From the NCBI GenBank assembly GCA_009763385.1, contig VDCT01000088.1, forward strand, positions 930,001 through 994,000: DNA of 64,000 bases, read 5' to 3'. The position numbers and the translations under genes were made by a program. The notes under the pieces are model-generated. The model had not been told where the DNA came from and searched no databases. It was given only the letters and a program-made list of their open reading frames with translations. Within the stretch, counting starts at the first letter, position 1. Every line of letters starts with the position of its first letter. Below are positions 43,601 to 54,832 of this stretch, in pieces. Source of the stretch: Coix lacryma-jobi var. lacryma-jobi (taxonomy: Eukaryota; Streptophyta; Magnoliopsida; Poales; Poaceae).

Positions 43601-46600
43601 ACACACCAAGCTCACCCCTCAACCGGTTAAAGGTTGATTCGTCTAAAGGCTTGGTGAAAATATCAGTCAGTTGATGATGAGTATCGACATGGCGAAGGTC
43701 GATATCACCCTTCTCCTGGTGGTCTCGCAAGAAACGAAAGCGCACATCAATGTGTTTGGTCTTCGAGTGAAGCACGGGGTTCTTAGCAACGCTAATAGCA
43801 CTCGTGCTGTCACAAAGCAAAGGCACGCGAGAAAAGCTCAGACCAAAATCACGCAAAGTGGCCATCATCCAAAGCAACTGGGAACAGCAGCTAGCCGCAG
43901 CAACATATTTAGCCTCGGTGGTAGACTGAGCGACACTAGACTGCTTGCGAGAAGACCACGAAACAAGAGAAGAACCAATAAACTGGCAAGTCCCAGAAGT
44001 GGACTTGCGCTCAATACGACACCCAGCAAAATCAGCATCGGAATAGCCACAAAGGGAGAGGGTGGAGGAAGCAGAATACCAAATACCAAACTCAGGTGTG
44101 AAACGAAGGTACCTGAAAATCCACTTCACCGCCTGACGGTGAGAAGTGCGCGGCGACACCTGAAAGCTTACACACAGACACACCGCGAACTGGATGTTTG
44201 GGCGTGTCGCCGTTAGGTAGAGGAGCGACCCGATCATGCTTCGGTACTCCTTCTGGTCCACTGCTTCTCCATCCACATCCGCATCCAGGGCAGTCGTCGT
44301 CGACATGGGTGTTGGAAGAGGCTTGGCCTCACCCATATCGAACCGCTTCAGCAAGTCCTTGGTGTACTTGCCCTGGTGCACAAACGTCCCCTCTCGGGAT
44401 TGCTTAATTTGCAACCCGAGAAAGAATGTCAGCTCGCCCATCATGCTCATCTCGAACTCCCTGCTCATAGTATCTGCAAACTTGGCAACCAAAGCGTGAG
44501 AAGAACCACCGAAAATGATATCATCCACGTAAATCTGGACCAAGAGAGTGTCTTTGCCTTGCCTAAGGAGAAAGAGAGTTTTATCTACACATCTCATTTT
44601 AAAACCCTTAGCAAGCAAAAAGGTTTTCAACCTATCATACCAGGCTCTAGGGGCTTGTTTCAAACCATATAAAGCTTTGTGGAGTTTAAAAACATGGTTT
44701 GGAAACTTGGGATTTTTGAAACCGGGGGGTCAACATAAACCTCTTCTTCTATGTAGCCGTTTAAGAAGGCACTCTTGACATCCATTTGAAAAAGTTTGAA
44801 ACCTTTGGATGCAGCAAAAGCCAAGAGTATCCTAATAGCCTCCAATCGAGCTACAGGAGCAAACGTCTCCTCATAGTCTATCCCCTCCTTCTGACTATAA
44901 CCCTTCGCTACAAGCCTGGCCTTGTTCCTAACAACGTGGCCATCCTCTCCTTGCTTGTTTTTGAAAACCCATTTTGTCCCAATTGGCTTACACTCAGGAG
45001 GAGGTGGAACTAGAACCCAAACCCGATTTCGCTCAAAATTTTCTAACTCCTCATGCATGGCATTGACCCAATCCGGATCCGTCAAAGTGTGTCCAACATC
45101 TCGGGGCTCAAAATTAGCAACAAAAGCAGAATGAGCGAAGTAAGAAATGTGCTGTGACCTGGACCGAGTGACCCGTTCGTCGATGCTGCCGATCATCTGC
45201 TGAGGCGGGTGCTGGCGCTGAATGTGTCGAGGCGCCTCCCGAGCTGAAGTAGCCTCCCCCTCAACAGCAGCTGGTGCCTCCCCGGGTACAAATGGTACCG
45301 CTTGGGGTGGCGGATCCCACGGCCCCCAGGAAGAAGAGGTGTCGGGGCCGTGAGTCGTCGTAGAAGCCGCTCTTTGCGGCACAACAGGTGGAGAGGGTGC
45401 TGGATCATCCATACCTTCAGCACCCTCGTCCTCGTCATCAAAAAGAGGCTCACCAACCTCATGATCACCTGCACGCTCAAAACGAGAAGAAGGACAAACC
45501 ATGGTCTCGTCGAAGGTGACATCTGATGTCTCCATGACTCGGTTAGTATCAAGGTTATGTACACGGTATGCGCGAGTGTGAGTGCCATAACCCAAAAATA
45601 CACCGTCAGAAGAACGAGACTCAAACTTGTCCAAGTTGCCCTTTTTGAGTATAAAACAATGGCAACCCAAAACTCGAAAATAACTCACCTTGGGTAGTTT
45701 TCCAAAATGCAACTCATAAGAAGTCTTTTTCAAGAAAGCTCGGAGAAAAATGCGATTGGAAATGTAGCATGCAGTGCTCATAGCTTCGGCCCAATATCGC
45801 CTAGGAGTCCTATGCTCATCGAGCATCGTCCTGGCCATCTCAACAAGGGTCCGATTCTTCCTCTCTACAACACCATTCTGAGGGGGTGTGTAGGGGGAAG
45901 AAAACTGATGCTCTAAACCCAAAGAGTTACAAAACTTCTCAAAATCTGAATTCTTGAATTCGGAACCGTTATCACTCCGAATTGCTCGCATCGAGTTCAA
46001 AGGGAACTCGTTCTGAAGACGCAAAATCAGATTACGAGCAAAGGAGAAAGTCTCGGTTTTCTCAGCTAAAAAGAAAACCCACGAATATCTCGAGAAGTCA
46101 TCAACAACAACAAGCACATACCACTTCCCCCAACCGAGCTCACCCGAGCCGGACCAACAAGGTCCATGTGCAAAAGCTCTCCAGGGCGCTTGGTCATGAC
46201 CTGAGTCACTGGAAGGTGGGGAGCGGCAACCATCTTCCCGTGTCTACAAGAGTGGCAAACAAGATCCTTCTCCATAGATAACTTGGGCAATCCTCGGATT
46301 AGGCCAACTGAACTAAGCCTTGCAAGCAAGTCGAAGCTCAAGTGTCCAAGTCTCCTATGCCACTTCCAAAGATCAGAAGAGGAAGGTCCCGCCACAAGAC
46401 AACGAGAAGTACCAAAAGACTCCGAGAAATTCGCATGAAAGACTTTTCCAAAGGGCGAAATCAAACATACAAGATTGCCCTGAGGATCCAAAATACGACA
46501 GAGATTCGGTTTAAAACGAATCTCATAGTCGTCGTCAAAGAGTTGCGAAACAGAAAGAAGGTTAAAATGCAAGTTAGAAACAAGAGCAACATCGCGCAAC

Positions 46601-46779
46601 ACAAAGTGCTCATTAACTCGCACGGACCCGCGAGACAATACCTTACCTTTGCTATTGTCGCCGAAGGTTATGTACTCCTTTCCGGCAACAGGGCTAAGGC
46701 TGGAGAACCACTTGGCGTTTCCGGTCATGTGCCTCGAGCAACCGGAATCCACCAACCAAATGTCCTCCAACCATTTTAC
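43587..46779 (-). pseudogene. pol: Pol of element F, two frameshifts
   Basis: The frame opens right after TAG (46782-46780). It has protease WLVDSGCSRHMTG, integrase HHCC and core (VVVDDFSRY, RSDNGSEF, PQNGVVERKNR), a frameshift near 46130, then linker PSSRFERAGD and RT (QMDVKSAFLNG), another frameshift near 44735, then KQAPRAWYDRL, QIYVDDIIFGG, and RNase H with YSDADFAGC and TTEAKYVA (Lys in place of Glu). It ends LGVCFPF-TAG. It has no nonsense codons, so only two small indels separate it from an open frame. Confidence 0.92.
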
Positions 46780-46784
46780 CTACA

Positions 46785-49469
46785 TCAATAAAAAGACATA
46801 GGATGAGCATACGGTCCAACACTGGGGTTAGTGAAGTAGGAAGAATACCAGTGTTGGGCCGGCTGCTCAAAAGAACGGTCAGGGAAAAAACCATTCCTAG
46901 ACTGCCTACGGGGAAAGCGATCACCACGCTGAGGAAAACGTGGTCCGCTAAGGGAGGAGCGTCCATCGCGATACTCAAACCGCGGTGGGGGAAAACGCTC
47001 AACTACAAAGCCTCCGCCACGGGGTCCATAGCCTACAACTGCAGGCTCCCGCCGGGCACGCTCTCTACGAGGCCTAGGCCTAGGGACTTGAGGCTCAACA
47101 CCTCTAGGCCTAGCGACTCTCCTCGGAGCTCTCTGCTGCCTAGGCCTGGGAATTTGAGGTTCTGGACCTCTAGGCCTAGCAGCACGTCTCGGTGCTCTCC
47201 TCTGAACATTCGGCACATGTACATCATGGAAAGGATGGTACATGTCCTGTTGTTCATCTCCCTAGCACGGCGCACCTCTCTCTTGCGCCTAAAGCAGAAC
47301 TCGCTCAAGTGTCCATCTCTCCCACAGAAGTCACAATGGTATCTCACCGCACACAAAGGGGGTTGTTGGTACTCATGGCTGTGGGTGTGGATCACTTTGC
47401 CCTTCTATGGCAACTCCTCCTGGATAGGTGGCATTGTATCCAGCTTGTTCTTTAAGTGGTTGGGTTTGGGATGCCACACTTGGTTCTTGGGTGGAGCTCT
47501 CGGAGGTTCCTCAAACACCCCATCCTTGGTGGTAGGCTTGATGGGCTCTTTGGGTGGAAGCTTGGTCAGTTTGGGAGTAGTGGTGGAGTTGGGCTTCTCA
47601 CTAGGATTCAGACCACTCGACTCTCCAATCTTCCCAAAAGCAGAAAGATCAACACCCTGAGCAAGACCTACACCAGAACCTCCAGCAGCTCGCTTAAATT
47701 GGGAGATCATCATCCCGAGCTGCGGCTCACTACAAGAGACTCATGACAAGATGGTCCGAAGGTATGTGTTTTCTTCCTCGGTTTGCATCTTGTCATGCTT
47801 CACATTGGCTATCTCCATCTCCAAACCCTCACAGAGAGCACACCTAGCCACACAAGTGCTACCTGAGTTGGCCTCTTCAAGAAACACAATCTTGGCATTC
47901 TTCTCTGCCAACTCAGATTGCAAGACAGGACAAGTCTTGCATGCACCCAACAGAGAAGGTCTAGCCTTCAGCTCATCCACCTCTCCTACCAACACAGCAT
48001 ACTTACCTCTCAAAGTGAGAAGATCAGTCATGTGTGTGGTGCACATCTCACACTCAACCTCCTCCGACACGACCACGGTGGACTTGGCAAACTCAAGCTC
48101 TCTCACCGTGTCCTCCCACTTCTGCCTAAACTCCTTGCGCTCTCTAGCGGCACGCCTAAGCAACTTGTCCTGACTAAAGAGCGCGGCAGTAAGCTTCTCG
48201 ACCTCAGCAGAAAGCTCGTCGTGGGTGAGAGATACCTGGGAGGTGTCGTCGTCGTCGTTCCGAGGGGTGTGCTCCAGCTTGCCGTCGACCTCATCACCAA
48301 GTGCCATGGTGCAGAAGCCGTCGTCGTTGGCGAAGAAGCAGAGACCGTTCAGCTTGTCCTCGATCCTCTTCTTCTTCTCGGACTCGTCATCGCTTGAGCA
48401 AGCGGAGTCGTCATCCGAGCCATCGACGTCGCTGAGCGTGGCGAAGAACGCACGCTGCTTAGCCTGGGCCTTCTCCAAGTACTTCTTCTTGATGTACTCC
48501 TTGTCGAAGCCGCCCCTTCGCTTGTGCCTCGCGGGGACGTACTTCTCCTTGCGCTTGCCGGAGTCGTACTTGTCCCCATGATCGCCCTTCCCAGATGAAT
48601 GCTTCTTCTTGGGGCAGTTGGCGATGAAGTGGTCGGGGTCGCCGCACTCATAGCATCCAGAGCGTCCTCCACCGCGGCGATGGTTCATGCGGTTGTTGTG
48701 GAACCGCGTGAACCGGTTGACGAGCATTGCCAGCTCGTCATCCCCCAACGACTCAAGCTAGTCCTCTGTGACAGAAAAGAGAGACAAAAGAGCAAAACCT
48801 CCAGAGGGGTTAGAAGAGACAGAAACCAAAGCCATAGTCGGGCCAGAAGGATTCTCATAAGAAGCCCTCGACATGGCGTCAATCTCACTAGACTTGAGCT
48901 TACTAAAGAGCTCGTCGCAAGTGAGGGTCTCATAGTTAGACGATTCGATGATCGCCTGGACCTTTGAGTCCCACACCGACCGATCAAGAGTGTGCAAAAG
49001 CTTCAAAGCCCTCTCATGATCGTCAAAAGGCAAAAGCTCCTTGTTCGCTCTCATCTTGTTGACAATGACCTGAAAGCGAGTGAATAAACTCTCTATGCTC
49101 TCGCCAGACATATGTCGAAAGTTCTCATACTCCCGCTTGTGCGACTCATAGAGGCGAGATTTGACCTGAGTGGTTCCCTCATGGAAGCGCATGAGGGTCG
49201 CCCAAATCTCAGGAGCCGTGGGGAGGTGAGAAACACGATCGAACTTGGACATGCTCAAACAGGAGAACAGAGCGTTACATGCCCGGCTATTTGCCTCGTG
49301 CTCATCGATCTGGAGCTGAGACACGAGCAGCCAAGACAACGTAATCATCCCTGTTGCAAATCTCCCAAACAGAAGAGCCCATGCTCTGGAGATAAGCCGA
49401 CATGCGTATCTTCCAATACGCATAGTTCGTCCCATCAAAGAACGATGGTTTGCCCACGCCGCGATCCAT
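46785..49469 (-). pseudogene. gag: Gag of element F, several disruptions
   Basis: It starts at the ATG at 49469-49467 (MDRGVGKP). A frameshift lies near 49320. TAG at 48758-48760 and TAG at 47405-47407 replace CAG codons, TGA at 47741-47743 replaces TGG, and another frameshift lies near 47250. Both knuckles are intact (CYECGDPDHFIANC and CDFCGRDGHLSEFC). The acidic DDDDTSQVSL stretch, coiled coil and two RRxARPRG repeats match E. It is inactive as it stands. Confidence 0.9.
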
Positions 49470-49518
49470 GTCGCCTTCTGTGGATCCGGAACCGGCTAAG
49501 GTGGAAGATCCTTAACCC

Positions 49519-49530
49519 ACTCCGATACCA
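49519..49530 (-). other. Primer-binding site, element F
   Basis: The minus strand reads TGGTATCGGAGT, with the last base changed from D and E. Confidence 0.85.
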
Positions 49531-49532
49531 AT

Positions 49533-51626
49533 TGAAGGACCGAGAAAGCACTAGCAAGGCGACCAGCGGGGGGGGGGGGTGAATGGGAGCCAATCAAATT
49601 TCCCTCGAAACTTTGGCCAAGTGTCCCAAAATCAACCCCGAGAAACGGCGACCAAAACCGTGATGCTCACGACCCTTGGAAGAGGGTGGATGATCCCTAA
49701 GATCACAACGGAGCAACACCAAGAAGAAGCAAACCAAACTCCAAAAGTTCCAGCTCGAACACAACCCCAAAAACCAAGTCCCGAACGTAGATAGAAGGCT
49801 ACGTCGAGAAGTCCCCAAATACCGATGCTAACAAGTAGCAAGGATATCAAGAGAGGTTCCTTGGTCAACTACAGGGCCAAACGAGAAGTCCGGAAACCAA
49901 GCGTAGAAGCTGGGAGAGCAAACGCACCAAACCGGAGCACTCAGCAGGAACCCGGACTGTCCGGACCTGGAGTCCCAGACTGTCCGCCCAAGGCCGGACT
50001 GTCCGCGCTCTGGTGGCGGACTGTCCGCCGGTCAAAAGTGCAAAAACGCACAGTTGCTGAGAAGTCCCTGCTCGGGCCCGGACTGTCCGCGCCTGACAAC
50101 GGCGGACTGTCCGCCGGTCACCTGAGGCAAAAACAGTCAAGGCCACGCGACCACTGCTCGGTCGGAGCCCGACCCCCGGACAGTCCGCGGGTCCAATGGC
50201 GGACTGTCCGCGGATGAACAGGGAGGGCGACTTTGATCGCCTCTCTCCCAAATCCTCTCAAATCCAATCAAATCAAAATCCCAAGTTCCCAAACTTGGAG
50301 AAGATGATCACGGGGTAGTTAGGAGACTATCCCCAAGAAATCATCCGCTCAAATCAACCAAATCACCGGGAAATCAAAAGGGAAGGTGGATGAACGGAAA
50401 AAGCGCCACAAAAATGAAATCATCCCGATCTATTCGATCATGAGGAGTTAGATGAATTCCTTTGGTCGAAATGACCTCCTCAATGATACGAACAAAATGA
50501 TTCAAACGGATTTCGCAAAGACGCACTAGAGAGGGAGATCGAGTGACGGGAAAATTGTGAAGAAATGAAGAACGCGAAGAACACGAATCAAAACACGAAT
50601 CAAGTCATCGATCTGCACTGCAAAGGTGAGGATACAGCCTCACTTCCTCAAATCAACAGTACACAGAGGCAAGTCTCTCTTCGGATCTCAGCTAGCTACA
50701 GCAGGGGATGGGAGAGCAGGAAACCCTAAGTGCGAAAGAGCAAATGACTGAGATAGATGGGAGGAGGGTGTCTCCCGACTACTTATCCTACTACTAGCCT
50801 AAGTCTATTTCCTACTCTACCCCTCTCTATTCTAATTACAGAGCGAACCAGCTAAACCCTAGGGTTATTCTGGACCAACTCGGTGGTAGGTGTATCCGAC
50901 GGCCACGCCCGCACAATTCGAAGCGTTGCCTCGACGCAACCTCCGGATCGCCGCCACGTGCCGCCCTCGCTCTGCACCCCTGGTTTTGTGGCCCAAACCA
51001 GGAAACCAGCCTTTTCCAGCCAACCCCCCGGTTTTGAGGCCCAAACCGGGAAACCAGCCCACCAGCTTCTGAGTTTTGAGGCCAAACTCAGCAAACCCTC
51101 AGCGCCCAGGTTTTGAGGCCCAAACCTGGAAACCGTCCTCAGCCCGAGTTTTGTGGCCAAACTCGGAAACCCTCAGCCCGAGTTTTGTGGCCAAACTCGG
51201 AAACCGTCCACGCCCAGGTTTTGAGGCCCAAACCTGGAAACCGTCCATCCGATGGTTTTTCCCTGGCTCTACCACCAAACCGACGTCGTAGATGGGATGC
51301 ACCTCCCGTGCACCCCGTCCACCGACACGTGTCCCCGAGTCCACGACTCAGACAACACATGACCGCACTTCTTCACTTGTCGTCGTCACAGGCTGCCAGC
51401 CACCACAGCTGATCCTCGGGCCTCTGGTCCCTCAGTCCAAGCCTCACGTCCGCCCTTCGCCACTCTCGGTCCATCGGCATGGCACGTCTCTACTTGACCT
51501 TCACCTCGCCTTCGATCACTGCATCCGTGCTCGACACCTGCACAACACATGCCAAAGAACATGCGCATCATCCCAGTTGACAATCACTCATCACTCAGAG
51601 ACCCGGCATACACCCATGTATCCGCA
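49533..51626 (-). mobile_element. 5' LTR of element F (2094 bp)
   Basis: Type II-a. The GGACTGTCCGC array is at 49952-50214 and the hairpin array at 50979-51237. Near 49568-49580 the G-run of the conserved end block is 10 or more bases long, while the other LTR has six. Its U3 part resembles S (short form) rather than its own partner LTR. Confidence 0.93.
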
Positions 51627-53118
51627 CTGAGGACGGTTTCCAGGTTTGGGCCTCAAAACCTGGGTGCTGCGGGTTTGCTGAGTTTGGGCCACAAAACTCA
51701 GGCTACGTGGGCTGGTTTCCCGGTTTGGGCCTCAAAACCGGGGGTGGGCTGTGAAGGCTGGTTTCCTAGTTTGGGCCACAAAACCAGGGGTGCGACGTCC
51801 GGGAAAAGGACGCAGAGCGGTGGCGGCACGTGGCGGCAATCGGGAGGTTGCGTCGAGGCAACGCTACGAGTTGTGCGGGCGTGGCTGTCGGATCCACCTA
51901 CCATCGAGTTTGTCCAGAATAACCTTAGGGTTTAGCTGGTTCACTCTGTAAGTAGTTAGGGGTAGAGTGGGAATTAGGAATAGTTAGAATTAGGATAAGT
52001 AGGGGGAGTCACCCACCTCCCCATCTATCTCAGTCATTTGCTCTTTGCTTCTAGGGTTTCTTGCTCTCTCAATCCCCTGCTGTAGCTACCTAAGATCCGC
52101 ATAGAATCATACCTCCGTGTACTGGAGATTTTGAGGAAGTGAGGTCGTAACCTCACTGTTGTAGCGTGTGCTAGCCACATGGTTGCAAATTTGTGAGTGT
52201 GATTCACTTTTAGTTCGTGTTCTTCGCGGATTGCTTTTCTCCACGATTTTCCCGTCGTTCGATCTCTTTGTTCGTTGCATCATTTGTGATTTCGTTTGAA
52301 CAGAGATGTTCTAGATCGTGAGGCACTTTTTTCCACCGAAGGAATTCACCTCTAATCTCACGACCTAGTAGATCGATCGATTTTTGTTTCGGGTCAAGTT
52401 TTTCTCCTTTCCCCCAAATTTCTTCGATTCATCGATTTGGAGATAGGTTCGTGCCATGATCTCTTAGAGATAGCTCACTATCCTCCTTGTGACTCCTCTC
52501 GCCAAGTTAGATCCCTAGAGGATTCATTTTGGGTGAGATAGAGTCGAATCGGTGGACGAACAGTGCTGCTGCGGGGTGACCGGACGCTTACTCGGGATGA
52601 CCGGACGCTAGGACAGTGCGTTCGGTCGTTGAATGTTTGCACTGTGTCTTTTTGGATCTTGACCGGACGCTCGGACACACTCTGACCGAACGTGACTCTT
52701 CTACTGTTCACTGCTTTACTGTTTTTAACCGGACGCTACTGACCTGACCGGACGCACCGTACAGCAGAGTCCGGTCGTGAACAGTAAGGTTCCAGAGACA
52801 GTTTTCCTTGACCGGACGCGTCCGGTGGTCTGTGACCGGACGCAGGCAGAGTCCGGTCAATTCTGTCCTGCGCTGATTCGTCCACGGTTGGCTTTGCATT
52901 CCTACTTTTGCGTTGGGTTTCTAGAGTCGTATAGTGTCTCGCTGTGCTTCTTGGAAGCATCCACCCTACATCTAGGGTCGTGGACACTTACGAGCTCTAG
53001 GTTTTGCTCTTGAGGTTTGTTATTGGGACAGTGGCTTAAAGTTTCCGAAAGGAAAATTTAAAGCTCCCATTCAGCCCCCCCCCTCTGGTCGCTTTCTGGT
53101 TGCACTTTCGGTCCTTCA
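51627..53118 (+). mobile_element. 3' LTR of element D, second part
   Basis: It resumes at CTGAG with the third hairpin and runs to GGTCCTTCA. With the first part it totals about 1943 bases, as expected from the 5' LTR. Its GACCGGACGC array is at 52578-52859. The flank GAATC at 53119 is the second copy of the D target duplication. Confidence 0.93.
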
Positions 53119-53566
53119 GAATCAACTGCAGGATGATGGGCTGCAACCTTTCAGCCATAAGCTTAGTTATCAATTTGGCACAACAATTGAGCAAGGAGAT
53201 TGGCCTATAGTCATTTGCAGAGATTGGAGAGCAAACTTTTGGCACCAAGGTAATGAAAGAGGTGTTAATGGGGGCCAGGTTGACTCTGCACTCATAAAAG
53301 TCCTCGAAAAGCCTATAAATATCTTCTTTGATCAAGGGCCAACATTTTTTTAAGAAAACTCCATTAAATCCATCAGGCCCTGGGGCTTTGTCTGCCGGAA
53401 TGATCTTGATTATTCTATCAATTTCTGTTTTCAGGAAAGGCTCCACAAGAGTATCAAGATTGACATTTGGCACCTGAATGATAGATCCAAGGTTGAATTC
53501 CATCGCAATATTGTCAGAATGTCCCATTCTGTCCTTGTACACACACCAAAGGAGACTGGCCTTTTC
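53119..53566 (-). pseudogene. LINE L, 5' remnant: N-terminal half of reverse transcriptase
   Basis: Read down from 53566 the frame gives EKASLLWCVYKDRMG, IIPADKAPGPDGFNGVFLKKCW, INTSFITLVPKV and YRPISLLNCCAKLITKLMAERL. These are the early RT motifs of plant LINEs. It stops at the D insertion and continues in frame at 16392. The start at 53566 is a 5' truncation next to the target duplication, so endonuclease and ORF1 were never part of this copy. Confidence 0.9.
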
Positions 53567-53577
53567 CTAGACAATGT
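53567..53577. repeat. LINE target-site duplication, right copy
   Basis: CTAGACAATGT, the partner of 14247-14257. Confidence 0.7.
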
Positions 53578-54625
53578 TGAGAGCACAAGTCTCAGTTGTG
53601 ACATTACAAGACAAAAGACTCTCATGGAGGCACTCGAGAAGCAGCTCTAAATTCAAGTCTTGTGCCAACCCAATGATTTAAGGAAAACAAGAAAGGTTGA
53701 CAAGAGAAGAATGTGGAACTGTCCCTACATCCTCATTGTACAGAATTAATACAAGAAAGAGAAAGGATCCTAGTCAGCATAATCGAGGAACAATGCGCCT
53801 TCATTGATAAGTCGACACAAGTGAAGGAAGGTCGATACCTCTAAAGATGATTCCACCATGATCTTCCTCCTCTCAATGACACTGTGAGACAAACAAGAGA
53901 AGACAAGCCAGCTAGACAAGAGAAGCTTCCACAAGGTGGTTCAACACAATCACTCTTCAATGAGAAAGTAAAATTTCAAGGTAAGTAACCATCACTTTAA
54001 AAGCTTCTTCTTGATTCTAGTATGAACATAAATAAAGAACTAAACATGTTTAAGTTGCACCTCACTTGATCCAACTTAATCAACTCAACATATTTAGTCC
54101 TTTTATCCTTATTCATAGCTTTACTCTCTTGAATCTCACTGTCTTAACTAAATGAGCCAAAATGTTGTGCATCTAACCTTTGGAAGATGATCAACACTTT
54201 ATGCATAGATTATCCTTCCATGGGTTAAGTAATTTGATCTGTTAAATATTTTAAGATGCTACTTTGCTCATCCTTTGATCCTATCACTCATGTTAAGATT
54301 GAATAGAACACATAAACAACAAGTTTGTCTTGTGCAATGTGCCTAAGGTTAGAGAGGAATAAACAAAACTTTTGGTTCTATTGGTGTTTTCCCACCAACA
54401 GAGCCCATGCACTTGATCTCTACTTTGTCTTTATGAGCAGGACACACTCTTGAGCAAAACATGGAGAAGTCACTCCCAAATTCCACAGAGTGAAGGTCCT
54501 AGATCTACAAGAACATGCGCACTGAGCAAGATGATGCCAGCTTCCACAATTAACGCTTCACTTCAAACTCCTGGGCAAACGAAGAACATGAGTGACACCA
54601 TATCAAGAGGCATAAACAAGAAGGA
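53578..54625. other. Unassigned remnant of H
   Basis: No gene is visible. The sequence continues from 14246 across the LINE. It is AT-rich with short broken frames. Confidence 0.3.
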
Positions 54626-54832
54626 ATGATGGAAGACGTCGTAGTTAGAATTATAGGTCATGAAGTCCCCACAGACTTCTTGATCCTCGACATGGGAGAA
54701 GACAATGATGTCCACCTCATCCTAAAAAGACCATTCCTCTACACTACAAGTGCAATCATCTACAAGAGGAAATCCATTTTCACTTTCCTGGAGAAAGGGC
54801 ACGATGCAACTTCATCAACTACATCCCAATGA
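54626..54832 (+). pseudogene. Second gypsy retropepsin-like fragment
   Basis: This 68-codon frame contains PTDFLILDM, GEDNDVHLILKRPFLYT and IIYKRKSIFTF. The same LILGRPFL signature region follows a DFLILDM strand as in plant gypsy proteases. It is short, with no visible catalytic Asp. It differs from the 13952 fragment, so there may be two old gypsy elements, or a duplication, in this locus. Confidence 0.5.

Larger units (their letters stand above)
37863..51626 (-). mobile_element. Element F: full-length copia (Sirevirus-type), minus strand, in D 3' LTR
   Basis: F is bounded by CTGAG at 37858-37862 and 51627-51631. On the minus strand its 5' LTR is 51626-49533, PBS 49530-49519, gag 49469-46785, pol 46779-43587, noncoding 43586-42081, PPT 42080-42069 and 3' LTR 42068-37863 (interrupted by S). 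Gag and pol each contain several disruptions. The two LTRs agree closely in their U5-side halves but differ in the U3 side by about 60 bases. Confidence 0.94.
16393..53118 (+). mobile_element. Element D: copia (Sirevirus-type), interrupted by E and F
   Basis: D is a full-length plus-strand element once two insertions are discounted. Its 5' LTR is 16393-18333, PBS 18336-18347, gag 18397-21012, pol 21018-22118 and 33641-35736, noncoding 35737-37394, PPT 37395-37406, and 3' LTR 37407-37862 plus 51627-53118. The duplication of the target in LINE L is GAACC (16388-16392) and GAATC (53119-53123), one base different. The LTR start has mutated from TG to TA. Gag and pol carry several stops and frameshifts, so D is inactive. 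Visible differences between its LTRs suggest it is older than E. Confidence 0.92.
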
